Assembly: GCA_965240325.2 (NCBI GenBank)
Contig: OZ251226.1
Coordinates: forward strand, 1,798,001-1,862,000
Direction: 5' to 3'
From: Rebecca billardiae RCC1528
Lineage: Eukaryota > Haptophyta
DNA: 64,000 nt
The position numbers and the translations under genes were made by a program. The notes beneath the pieces were generated by a model, which had not been told where the DNA came from, searched no databases, and saw only the letters and a list, made by a program, of their open reading frames with translations. This document shows positions 51,350 through 61,770 of this stretch, piece by piece (the stretch's first letter is position 1; each line of letters opens with the position of its first letter).

Positions 51350-51421
51350 ATGCGGGTACGGACAGTCGTTTGAGATTCTCACGAAAATGACCGCCGTCCC
51401 CGTGGGGGAATCGTCGTGGTG

Positions 51422-51499
51422 TTTCGTCTTGACGAGGCAAGGGACATTCTCTCGCAAGAATATGACGACTCGTCAGCTACCGTTGATGACGATGATTAA
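51422..51499 (+). pseudogene. Displaced 3' tail of paralogue copy 2
   Basis: Reads FRLDEARDILSQEYDDS and an acidic end before TAA. Aligns to the C-terminus of copy 1 (FRLDTARRVLSREHDDE). Confidence 0.75.
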
Positions 51500-51589
51500 T
51501 ATGTAACAGTCGTCGTATCAACAGCAGCAGCGCACAGACATCTATCACTACCGTACTGACACTCTGAGCAGACTTTGACTAGAGTCGAC

Positions 51590-52381
51590 CTACAGCTGCT
51601 GCCGTGACTTGGCTGCTGCATCAGCTGCTGTCGCATAGGACTGACGTAGCCATTGGACGCCCGCCACCGGGTACGCACTGTACGGCGGCGGCGGCGCGCT
51701 GGGCGCCCCGTCGCCACCCGCCGCGGTCGTGGGCCGCGCCTCGTCCGCGCCTGACCCCACCACCTCGCCGGCAGCCGGCTCCTGGAGCTGCGTGCGCTGG
51801 CGACGAATGCGCATCGCGCGGCGCACCGCCGTGCCCATGAGCATGAGGCAGAGGAGTGCGAGCGCAAGAGCGGAGACAAAGAGCGCGCCCACGAGGAGGA
51901 GCACGATGACGATCTCCTCCGCCAGCGAGACCACCGGGTTGCAGAGCGCGCCCGTGCCCGCGCTCGACGCGGCGCGCAGCGTCGCCTTCACAGCATGCAC
52001 GCCCAGGGCAACAGTCGCTCCGAGCGCGAGTGTTCCCGTGGTGGCGGCGGGCGGCGAGTCGGCTTGAAGCGTGGGTGCTGCGAGCGCGATAGCGCCCGCC
52101 GCCGCATGCACCGGGACGAGCAGGACGTGCGCGGCGTGGTCCAGCATCGGCACCTTGTCGATCACAAACTCCAGCACGTACGCCAGCGCGAGCGAGACTG
52201 CCGCGCCTTGGCCGCCGAGCCAGGCGGTAACCTGGGCGTCGTCGATGGGAAGGCCGGAGTTTTGGTGCGCAAGGCAGACCACGAGCAGCGGCAGTGTCGC
52301 GCGTACGCCGGACGTCGTGCACCCCACTATACCGATGGCGATGAGCTCGAGCTCGCTGCGCGTCGGACCATCATCCGACAT
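51590..52381 (-). CDS. DUF4126 family integral membrane protein
   Basis: Single exon, 263 residues. The family's pattern is visible: an N-terminal helix with SGVRATLPLLVVCLA, a WLGGQGA segment, ALAYVLEFVIDKVPMLDHAA (the conserved LEF..DK.P..DH), VALGVHAVKATLRAASSAGT and LCNPVVSLAEEIVIVLLLV, then a last hydrophobic helix. The cytosolic tail is Pro/Ala-rich with a PPPPYSAYP motif. DUF4126 proteins are multi-pass membrane proteins of unknown biochemical role found in bacteria, plants and algae. The C-terminal PPPY-type extension could bind WW domains (inference). Confidence 0.75.
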   Translation of the reverse strand: MSDDGPTRSELELIAIGIVGCTTSGVRATLPLLVVCLAHQNSGLPIDDAQVTAWLGGQGAAVSLALAYVLEFVIDKVPMLDHAAHVLLVPVHAAAGAIALAAPTLQADSPPAATTGTLALGATVALGVHAVKATLRAASSAGTGALCNPVVSLAEEIVIVLLLVGALFVSALALALLCLMLMGTAVRRAMRIRRQRTQLQEPAAGEVVGSGADEARPTTAAGGDGAPSAPPPPYSAYPVAGVQWLRQSYATAADAAAKSRQQL

Positions 52382-52670
52382 CGTCGGCGATGTGATGAAA
52401 CACGACGATTCAGACCACCGTATCGCGCGTAACCGTACTACTACTACTACAACAGTACTTCAGTAGTAGTAGTAAGTAGCCCGTAACGGACTTACGTTTC
52501 CCGTGTACTAAGATCATCAGTGTCGCCCAACTGTTAGTGTTACTGTGTGGCGTGCACGTGTTCGTGGAGCCCATACGACCCTCGTCCCGGACCCGGTCGC
52601 CGCACGCACGGAAGCAGCTCGCCGCAGTGAGCGCGCGTCTGCACGACGAGCATGCAGGCTCGACCCCGGC
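52382..52670. other. Intergenic spacer
   Basis: Includes TACTACTACTACAACAGTAC-type low complexity (about 52435-52475). No gene seen. Confidence 0.5.
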
Positions 52671-55600
52671 TCATCCTCTGTCGGGCGACGCGGCCCCGCC
52701 GCCGAGCGCGACGTCCGCGCCGTCCTCCTCAGCGAGCACGTCCTCGAAGCCGAGGATGGTCTCGGCAAACTCGCCGGCGCCGAGGGTCTCCGGCAGCACG
52801 TCGTCGACGTCCACTTTGCCCGTGAGCGCCTTCAGGCACTTCTCGAGGTCGTCGCGACTCAACGCTTCGCCTGCGACCCGAGGCGCGCCGCGCGCGCGCG
52901 CAGCCACACCGCGCGCGTGAGCGCCACTCCGAGGCGCGCGAGCGCGCGGCGGCACGGCGCTTGGCGTGGCGCGCGGTCGCACGCACGCACCGAGGTTCTC
53001 GAGCGAGTAGAGGAGATGCTCCCTGCTCACCTTGCCGCCGAGCTCGTCGTCCCCCTCGTTCATCAGGTTGAGCGCCTTGAACGCCTCCTCGATGTGCTCC
53101 TTGCCCACGCCAAACACGGGCCGGTGGTTGACGTACACTGCGAGAGGCGCGCCGCGCCGAGCGCGCGTTTGTGCGCCGCAAGCAAGCGTGTCTCGTCCGC
53201 GGTCGCGTCGCGCGCGCGCGGTCGCGGTCGCTCGCTCGGGCACGCGCGGGGTGTGGCGGTGCGGCGCGCACGTCGGATGAAGTCGTCAAAGTCGATGTCG
53301 TGCACCAGCTCGCCCGTCTGCACCACCTTCATGTGCGACGCCTCGAGCATCATGTACTCCACATCCTTCTCGGACGGGTAGAAGCCAAGCGCTCGGACGA
53401 GGTTGGGCAGCTCGGCGAGCGGGACCACGCCGGTGATCTGGCGCGGCAGCTTGGTGTCCTCGCCCTGCGCGCGGAGCTGCGCGTAGTAGAAGTAGTCGAC
53501 GATCTCCTGCACGAACGCGCCCTCGCGCCCGCCCTCGAGCAGCTCCATGAACGGCCCCACCGCCGCCTCGCCCTCGAGCTCGGGCGCGCGCAGCCCGGCC
53601 GTGTGAATCCGCGTCATGTGCACGCACAGGTCGCTGCCGCCCGCGGTGAACATCCAGCGCCCGTCCCACGAGATGCCCATCGCCGAGATCTCGCCGGCGT
53701 GCGCGATCGCGCCCATCGTCTTGTGCGGGCTCCCGTCGAGCGGCAGCTGCACCAGCCCCGTCACCTTCTCGCGCGTCGCGTACGCCACGTACCGCGGCTC
53801 GTCCTCCGAGCCTCCCGGCTCTCTGGGCACGAGCACGAGCGCGCTCGGAGGCCCGCCGTGCGTGGGCGCGAGCAGCGTCGAGCGCACGGCGCGCGACTTG
53901 GGCTCGTACACGCGGAACTTGAACTGGTCGTTGGCGATGAGGATCGAGCGGTCCACCCCGCACGCCCCGCCGTGCGAGTGCCACATGCACGCCGTCGGCA
54001 CGCTGAGCTGCTCGATCTTGACGGACGAGCGGAGCACGATGCCGCCCGTCACCGACGAGCGCGCGAGGTCGTACAGGACGACTGTGCGGTCCTGCGCGAT
54101 CGAGACGAGCTCGGGCGTGTCGTCCGCGCTCGCGCCGAACTGCAGGTCGGTGATCGGCTTGTAGTGCGCGTTGTGCTTCCCCAGGTACACCCACTCCTTC
54201 GGCTTCGACTCGTCGTCGTCCTTGGGCGCCCACTTGTACACGGCGACGCACCGCTCGACGTCGGCGGTCGCAAAGTAGGCCACGTCGTGCGAGAAGCCAA
54301 TCTTGGTGATGACGTCCTTCGAGTGGCGGAAGGTGGCGACCTCCTCGAGCGTGGCGCCGCTGAGCACCTTGAGCGTGCCGTTCGTGAACCCCGCCGCGAG
54401 GTACTTCCCCTTCGGGTCGAACGCCAGCGCCGAGCCGAGCAGCCGGTCGAAAAGGCGCATGAGCAGGATCTTGGGCTCGTCGTAGTCCCACAGCTGGAGT
54501 GTGCCCGAGTAGCCAGAGATGGCAAAGCGCGGCAGCGACGGGTGGAGCGCGAGGCCGTGGACGGGGGCGTCGTTGCCCTGCACGAGGAGCGTGCCGCGCC
54601 GCTCCGCCTCCTCCAGCTCGTCGAACAGCCGCGCCGAGCACGAGATGATCAGCGCGTTCGCCGTGCCGATGATGAAATCAGGGCAGCGCAGCGTGCCCGC
54701 CGCCGCGGTCATCTCGGTGTAGGTCATGTTGCCCGGGCCGAGCGCAAACGAGAGGGAGACGATCGAGCCGGCATCGAGGTCCTCGAACCACGCGACGACG
54801 CGGAACTCGAAGTCGAAGAAGCGCACGTGCCCGTCCGCGCCGCCCGTCACGATGAACCGGTCGAGCAGCGCGATGTGGTTGATGGCGCTGCCGTGGTGCA
54901 TGCGCACCACCTTGACGGCGCGCCGGTCGGCCGACGAGACCTCGGGCAGCACCACCTGGTCCCAGAGCACGACCTCGCCGTCGGTGGTGGCGGAGATCGC
55001 GCGCGTGGTGCCCGGCAGCAGGTGCGAGACCGTGAAGTCGCCGACGGGCTGCTTGAAGTCCCGCTGGCTCATCGGCGGCGAGTAGTACTGCAGGCCCTCC
55101 GCGTCGAGCGCCCAGAAGACGACGCGCTTGTCGCCGTTCGAAATCAGCTCGGACGGGTCGTCCAGGTTGAACCGCACGGTCTTCTGGAAGTCGCCGACGG
55201 CGACCTCGGCGCTGGTCGAGGGGCCGTCGTCGTCCGTCATCCAGTGCCACACCGAGATGATCTGCGGCGTGTCGCCGTCCGCCTCGCGGCTGAGCGTCAC
55301 GATCTGCTTGCCGTCGGCCGAGATGTCCATCGCCACCACGCCGTTCACGTGCGGCCGAACGACCGTCTTGACGGCGAGCGCGCTGTACGAGTCCCAGACG
55401 ACGAGCATGGGCTCGGGCCCCACGTCGGCGGTGACGATCCACCGCTTGTCCGCCGAGACGCAGCACGAGCTGATCTCGTTCGCGTGCCCCTGCAGCAGGC
55501 GCTGCGTCTTGTTGGCCGTGTCGTAGATCACGCCGTTGTTGCTCGCCGTGTAGAAGATCGCCTGCGCGGCGCAGGTCGGGGCGGCAGCGCGGCGGGATGC

Positions 55601-55911
55601 GGCAGAGGGGCCGCGTGGGCGTCAATGCCGTTCGCTTCGCGCGAGCCTCCGCGGGCGCAGCGGCAGGGGGCGCGCGAGAGGCCCCGCGGCCGCACGCACC
55701 TGCCGGTGCTCATCCGTCAGGCTGTGCACGCCGCCCGGGATGTCCTTGTTGAAGCCAAAGACCCAGTGCAGGGCCTGCACGCCGCGGCGGCACAAGGAGG
55801 GGCGCGTGTGACTCAGCCAACTGGGCGGGGACGCGCCCGCCGTCGGTCCAGCACGCGCGAGCCGCAGCGCACCAAGGCATCCGTCTCATCCGGCGAGGGG
55901 TCGTCCGCCAT
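52671..55911 (-). CDS. CFAP251: CFAP251/WDR66, radial-spoke CSC WD40 protein
   Basis: Five exons, 55911-55855, 55774-55700, 55561-53272, 53137-52991 and 52870-52671 (phases 0, 0, 1, 1; donors GTGCTG, GTGCGT, GTGCGC, GTGCGT); 922 residues. CFAP251 belongs to the calmodulin- and spoke-associated complex at the base of radial spoke 3 in motile axonemes. The family start HWVFGFNKDIPGGVHSLTD is followed by FYTASNNGVIYD. A long WD40 array follows (ISSCCVSADKRWIVTADVG, VVAMDISADGKQIVTLS, HIALLDRFIVTGGADGHVRF, VHGLALHPSLPRFAISGYSG, SAMGISWDGRWMFTAGGSD). The C-terminal EF-hand-like helical region spans exons 3-5 (LVHDIDFDDFIR/LYVNHRP, GKVSREHLLYSLENLG, ALSRDDLEKCLKALTGKVDV). An N-terminal acidic extension seen in animal WDR66 is absent. 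Confidence 0.9.
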
Positions 55912-56064
55912 CACTGCAGTCGTTGAAACGACTCGGGTCAGCCCAGCAGCGCGTTTTCAAAAAGACGCGACGACGAAAAGAAAAGCGCGGAAAATAAAGC
56001 CACGGATTTTTCGGCGCGCTTTTCCAAAGGGGAAATATAAATTGCACCCGCGGCAGGCGGCAGC

Positions 56065-56575
56065 ATGGCGCACCTTCTCAACCCGCGGACTCTGCCCAAG
56101 GTGCTCGCGCAGGCGAACTCCGACGGGATCGCGACAACCATGTGCGTGCACGATGCCAGCACGCGCTGCGCGCGTACCCGGTGCTGCGGCATGCTTCCTG
56201 CGCGCTGCTCGCCGGCTGCGCACCCACAGACCCAGCGCGCATCCCCGCCACCATTTCCGCAGGCTCGTGGACCACACTGGGACTCTGATCGCGTTCAGCG
56301 GTGAGCACGCGGAGGAGGAGGTCACACGCGTGGCGGCGATCGCGAGTAACGTCTGGCGTTGCCACGGTACGACAGCTGAGAGCCTTCCCGGGGCTGGCAG
56401 GCTAGCGTTTGTGCACATTGCCATGGAGAAGGCGCAGCTGGGCGTGTGCGCCTCGAGCGACTACATGGTGGTTTGCCATGCCTCCACAACCACGCCGCCC
56501 GGCTATCTAAAGGCGCGCACACAGGCGGTGGCGGGGCAGCTGCAGCCGGCGCTCTCTCAGGTATCGAGAAGCTAG
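56065..56575 (+). CDS. LAMTOR2: Ragulator subunit LAMTOR2 (roadblock domain)
   Basis: Exons 56065-56141 and 56263-56575 (phase 2; donor GTGCGT, acceptor TTCCGCAG); 129 residues, close to the 125 of the human protein. LAMTOR2 pairs with LAMTOR3 in the Ragulator scaffold that anchors Rag GTPases and mTORC1 at the lysosome/vacuole. Exon 1 LNPRTLPKVLAQANSDGIA corresponds to the family's LRPKAL..VL.QANT.G. Across the intron TTM-LVDHTGTLIAFSG matches the central strand pair. TRVAAIASNVW matches AAIASNIW, and LGVCASSDYMVVCHAS and GYLKARTQAVAGQLQPAL complete the roadblock fold. Head-to-head with CFAP251, 153 bp between start codons. Confidence 0.9.
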
Positions 56576-57899
<1,324 letters not shown>

Positions 57900-60071
57900 T
57901 TACACGCCAGACTTGAGGAGGACCATGCCATCGTCGCGCGCCGGAAGCGCAATCGGCTCGGCAAGCCAAGTCGAGCGCGTCTCCGGCGGCAGGTGGGCCA
58001 GCACGGGCGCGTCGTCGCCGTTCAGCGGCTCGTCCTTCAGCAGAGCGCGGCCAAACCACAGGCCGGTCTCACGCCAGATCCGCTCGGCATCCGCGGGCTT
58101 GTAGACCGCGTAGAGCGCGTCGCGTACCTTCTTGGCACTCTTGCAGCGGCCGGCGCCATCGAAGAGCGCATCCGCCATGGCGCACCCGTCGCTGGGCAGC
58201 AAGGAGAATCGCAGCTTGAGCGTGCCGTTCCAGTTCAGACCGATAGGGCTGTACGCGAAGAGGTGGACATACGGCTGCAGCATCCAGCCGGCAGCCAGAT
58301 CTTGCGTAGCGAGCTTGCGGTTCAGAGCGCCAATGCGGCTGACGCCTTTCGCAATCTGCGACCACACCTGCTGCATGGGCGCCGACGTAAGGCCTTTCCG
58401 CGGTATGCCGTGGATGCGCTGCAGCGTTGGGCCGAAGAAGCGGACAAAGGCGATGTCAAAGTCCGTCTCGGACGCGATGCCCCATCGCGGCTGCTCGACG
58501 TCGACCGACATGTCGACGAGCACGATCGTCCGCAGCGGCGAGAGGCGAGCGCGCATGACCAGCCCGTAGATCTCGGAGAGATGCGTCCGCGCCCACTCGG
58601 CCACAACCTCACGAAAGCCATCGTTTGCGCTCATCGACGCCGACGACCGCGTGCCGTCGTCGTGCTGTGCGAGGCTGGCGCACTCGTGGCGGTGGCCGGC
58701 CTTCCAGTGCTTGCGCTGGCACTCGGCCGAGCAGTACGTCGTCACCAAGCACCCCTTGCATCGCTTGCGCTCGGACGGAAGGAGCAACTGGTGGCACGCC
58801 TGGCAGCTGTCGCAGACACCACCCAACTGCGGCAACTTGAACTTGGCGCCGCCGAGCGTCGCCTCTGCGTCCGGCGGGCGGAGTCGTATCGCTGCGAGCG
58901 CCGAGCGCAGCAGCGCAGCCGCCCGGTCGCTGATGGGCGGCGCGCTGCTGAGCGCGCGCTCGAGCGCGGCACCCATCTCCTCGGGTGAGCTGCCGAGCGC
59001 CGTGTTCTTGCCGAAAAAGAGCTTGCTCATTTTCTGCGCACCCTCATCTTCGTGGCCGAGGTAGTACGGCTGCCCGAGCGCTACGATCAGCTTATCGGCA
59101 GACTCGCGCGCGTCGCGCCAGACAGCTTGCTGCCAGTCGGCGGCACGCGCCCACTCGGCGCGCTCGAGCAGTGCGGGCTGAAAGTCATCCGCCGTCGCCT
59201 CCGCACGCGCGAGCTGAAGCACCGCGGCCGCGAGGCCGCCCGCTTTGACCACGCGGTCAGGCACGATCCTGGTGAGCACACCCAGCAGGTTAAACGCGCA
59301 GCAGCGCGACGCGCGCGTTGCCTCCTTCTGCTCGAGGTGCTCAACCGCCGTCTGCCAGGACGCGGGAGCACACGGCCCAAAGACGGGCGCGCGCGCGGCG
59401 GACACGCATGCCGCCTCGAGCTCCCCCTCGAGTAAAGCAGAAGCAGCGGCGATGGTGGCTCGCAGGTGAGCATCCCCATCCGCGCGCTCGCCTGCCGATG
59501 GCGAGTGCGCCTCGCCGCGCGCGTGATTGAACACAAGCGTTGCAAGCGCGCGCATGGCCATCGCTGGCAAATGCGGCGTGCGCTTTGCGAGCGCCTGATC
59601 TTGGATCATGCCGCAGAGCGGCTCGAGCACGTCAGCGTTGAGAAGGAGCGGCGCGAGCTCGGCTGACGTAGAGCAGAAGCTCACGTGCTTGATGGCCGTC
59701 GTCCGATCACACTCGTGCTCCTCGGTGCCACGCCGCGCGAAGCGCGCTGCGCGTGTGGCGAAGGCGCGGATGCCCGCCGCAAACGCTCCATCCGCCGGCG
59801 CGTGCGCCATCGCGCGACTGATGACGTCGAGGTCATCCCAGCCTGCGAAGCGAAACACGCACGTCGCTGGCACCGACACCATCGTATCGTAGCGCATGTC
59901 CGCGACCGCGTCCGCGTCTTGCTCATCCAGGTACCAGCGCAAGCTGGGGAACACATCGTAGCGGCCGTCGCGCAGCGGCAAGGCGAGAGTCACCAGATGC
60001 CCACGCACGCGCTCGTCGACCTCGTCGCCGAGAATGAGCGCGGGCAGGCCAGTGCAACCGACTGCATGCAT
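57900..60071 (-). CDS. MYND-type zinc-finger protein
   Basis: Single exon, 723 residues from the ATG at 60071 (MHAVGCTGLPALILGDEVDE); in-frame codons continue upstream to 60206 but lack protein character. The first 400 residues are helical, armadillo-like (LLLNADVLEPLCGMIQDQAL, AMAMRALATLVFNHARGE, AFNLLGVLTRIVPDRVV). A MYND finger lies at about residues 419-465: CDSCQACHQL, RCKGCLVTTYCSAECQRKHW, GHRHEC, with the full C..C-C..C-C..C-H..C ligand set. The C-terminus contains TIVLVDMSVDVEQPRWGIA and FVRFFGPTLQRIHGIPRK. MYND domains bind Pro-rich peptides. No SET domain is present, so it is probably not a SMYD methyltransferase. Function unknown. Confidence 0.8.
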   Translation of the reverse strand: MHAVGCTGLPALILGDEVDERVRGHLVTLALPLRDGRYDVFPSLRWYLDEQDADAVADMRYDTMVSVPATCVFRFAGWDDLDVISRAMAHAPADGAFAAGIRAFATRAARFARRGTEEHECDRTTAIKHVSFCSTSAELAPLLLNADVLEPLCGMIQDQALAKRTPHLPAMAMRALATLVFNHARGEAHSPSAGERADGDAHLRATIAAASALLEGELEAACVSAARAPVFGPCAPASWQTAVEHLEQKEATRASRCCAFNLLGVLTRIVPDRVVKAGGLAAAVLQLARAEATADDFQPALLERAEWARAADWQQAVWRDARESADKLIVALGQPYYLGHEDEGAQKMSKLFFGKNTALGSSPEEMGAALERALSSAPPISDRAAALLRSALAAIRLRPPDAEATLGGAKFKLPQLGGVCDSCQACHQLLLPSERKRCKGCLVTTYCSAECQRKHWKAGHRHECASLAQHDDGTRSSASMSANDGFREVVAEWARTHLSEIYGLVMRARLSPLRTIVLVDMSVDVEQPRWGIASETDFDIAFVRFFGPTLQRIHGIPRKGLTSAPMQQVWSQIAKGVSRIGALNRKLATQDLAAGWMLQPYVHLFAYSPIGLNWNGTLKLRFSLLPSDGCAMADALFDGAGRCKSAKKVRDALYAVYKPADAERIWRETGLWFGRALLKDEPLNGDDAPVLAHLPPETRSTWLAEPIALPARDDGMVLLKSGV

Positions 60072-60991
60072 GGTGTCGTCTCGCTTGGCGAAGGCTAAAG
60101 GGGCGCGCGGGCGCCGTCGTCCGTTGTCGTGATGAGAAGAGCGTGTGGGTATGGCCAGGCGCGACGCAGGCTGAAGCGAACTTTCAATTCGCTCGGCTCC
60201 TCGCATTGGTCAACAACAAATGTGTCCTGTACTCATGATTCTAATTGTAGCAGCCACCAATAGGAGCGGCGAATCCACGCAGACAAATTGGATCCGGCCC
60301 CGGACAGGATCTGTTCGCGCGCGAAGTGCCAAGCCGCTCCGTTTTCCCGCGCGCGCGCTGAGTCGGCCACATCGACCATTGGGTTTTTAAATAAATAATT
60401 AAAACATCGAGCATCGATGATGACGCTGGCCACTGCGCTGCGCAGCTCGCATGGACCGCTGCTGTGTTCCCCGCCACTGGCCACTCTCACTGACAATGAC
60501 AATAATCACTATAACTTAGAAGGCTCACAGTGGCGCGCGCATGCTCCGGGTCCGCGCTAGGCCAGACCGCCAGAGTGATTTAAAAGTGAAGTACTCCCGT
60601 TGGCTCAGACTCCAGTGAGGTCTCTGGCCCCGGTCGGGCCTGAGGCTGAGCGCGCGGACCGTCCCGGCCGCCTCACCGCCGTTGGCCTGTCAGAATAAAC
60701 GTGAGACGTCGTACGACTCAATCACTCCCGACGGCCGACTGGGCGACTGGCCTGACGACTGGCCGAGACCCGACGGCAGGGCTGTGAGGGCAACGGCTTG
60801 GGAGCCAGCCGCAGCCGTATCATGGCTCGTCAGTCCGCGAGTAATCGTGGATTCGTGGGATTTCCGAAACAAAGTCGGCAGGCCGGGTCCGCCTGCAAGC
60901 ACGGGAAATCGGCCTGATCTGCGAGAAGCCAGCCAGCCTCGGCGCGAGCAGCCATGCGGCCGCGGGTGGTGTGCGGCGCGCAGCAGGTGGC
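60072..60991. other. Intergenic spacer
   Basis: No gene supported; moderately GC-rich with short A/T runs near 60390. Confidence 0.5.
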
Positions 60992-61588
60992 TCAATCCTC
61001 CAGATCCTGGGCTTCCGCGCGGAGCTCGCTCAGGGCCTCGTTCAGCTCAGCGGTGATCTCGTTGACCTTGGTCGCCAGCGCGGCAGCGTCGGCCTTGAGC
61101 TCAGCATCGGCTTCGAACTGCGCGGAGGAGACGCGCTGCCGCGCGCTCTGCAGCTGCAGCACCCTCTCGAGCCGCGATGCCTCGAGCTTATTGACGCCCT
61201 CAAGCATCTGCGCGAGTGGAGACTGGCCACTGTCGCGAAGGCGCGCACACATCGCGTCTGCGGTGGCTCCGAGGGTGGAGAAGTGTTGCTTGATGCGCTC
61301 AACAAGAGTTGAGTATGCGCCCGGGTCTGCCAAGGTCACTGCCGTCTCGAAGCCATCCTCCAGTGCGCGGTGCAGCGCGACGCGGTCTTGGCTGATGCCG
61401 CTCAGGAATGCGGCGATGACCTTTGTCGGCGTGATGTCGCCCGTGACGGCATCCACGCCGACCGACGGGGCGAAACCATCGTTCAGGGCCCACTGCCCCT
61501 TGGCAACGGGCTCGCTGTGCTCTCCACCGCGCGCCGGCACACTCAGCGTGACGGCTGCACGCGTGACTGCTCCTCGTCCGTCCGCCAT
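60992..61588 (-). CDS. REX1-B-like helical protein
   Basis: Single exon, 198 residues from the ATG at 61588. An N-terminal disordered region is followed by long helices: TKVIAAFLSGISQDRVALHR, ALEDGFETAVTLADPGAY, STLVERIKQHFSTLGATAD and LAQMLEGVNKLEASRLERVL, ending in an acidic coiled coil (ITAELNEALSELRAEAQDLE). The layout (Q..R......LE.GF, then aromatic, then F..I, then a helix with LE..R) resembles REX1-B, named from a Chlamydomonas locus required for excision repair. The match is by pattern only. Head-to-head with the TraB gene (182 bp). Confidence 0.5.
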   Translation of the reverse strand: MADGRGAVTRAAVTLSVPARGGEHSEPVAKGQWALNDGFAPSVGVDAVTGDITPTKVIAAFLSGISQDRVALHRALEDGFETAVTLADPGAYSTLVERIKQHFSTLGATADAMCARLRDSGQSPLAQMLEGVNKLEASRLERVLQLQSARQRVSSAQFEADAELKADAAALATKVNEITAELNEALSELRAEAQDLED

Positions 61589-61770
61589 GTTTGAGTTGGT
61601 TGCTTCTTCGTGCGTTCCAGCGCTTCCACCCGCCGGCTTCGGGCGGGACTTCGTCATCATTTTGTCGGCCGCTCGCCCGTGCATTTCGGGCGACGAAGCC
61701 GCGAAGCGCGAGCTCGCGCCCGGACGACAGTGCTTCCGATGCGCTCGGAATCAGGGGGCTTTGCTGCACG

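Larger units (their letters stand above)
48376..51421. mobile_element. 3,046-bp insertion with terminal inverted repeats inside copy 2
   Basis: The left end CACCACGACGATTCCC (48376) and right end, in reverse complement CACCACGACGATTCCC (51406-51421), match perfectly. Weaker matching continues inward for about 22 bp (..GGGG.CGGCGG.CATTTT). Comparison with copy 1 shows that excision at these ends would leave the paralogue reading frame intact with no extra bases, so no target-site duplication is visible. No transposase recognised. Inside are methyltransferase-like exons (+), an eroded minus-strand coding segment (about 49930-49430), and a nested 619-bp element. Confidence 0.8.

Noticed and set aside
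53171-56575. 1,134-codon open frame on the plus strand
   Set aside because: Antisense to CFAP251; it is open because of GC-rich codon use, His/Arg-rich composition and no domain. Only its last part (56263-56575) is real, as LAMTOR2 exon 2.
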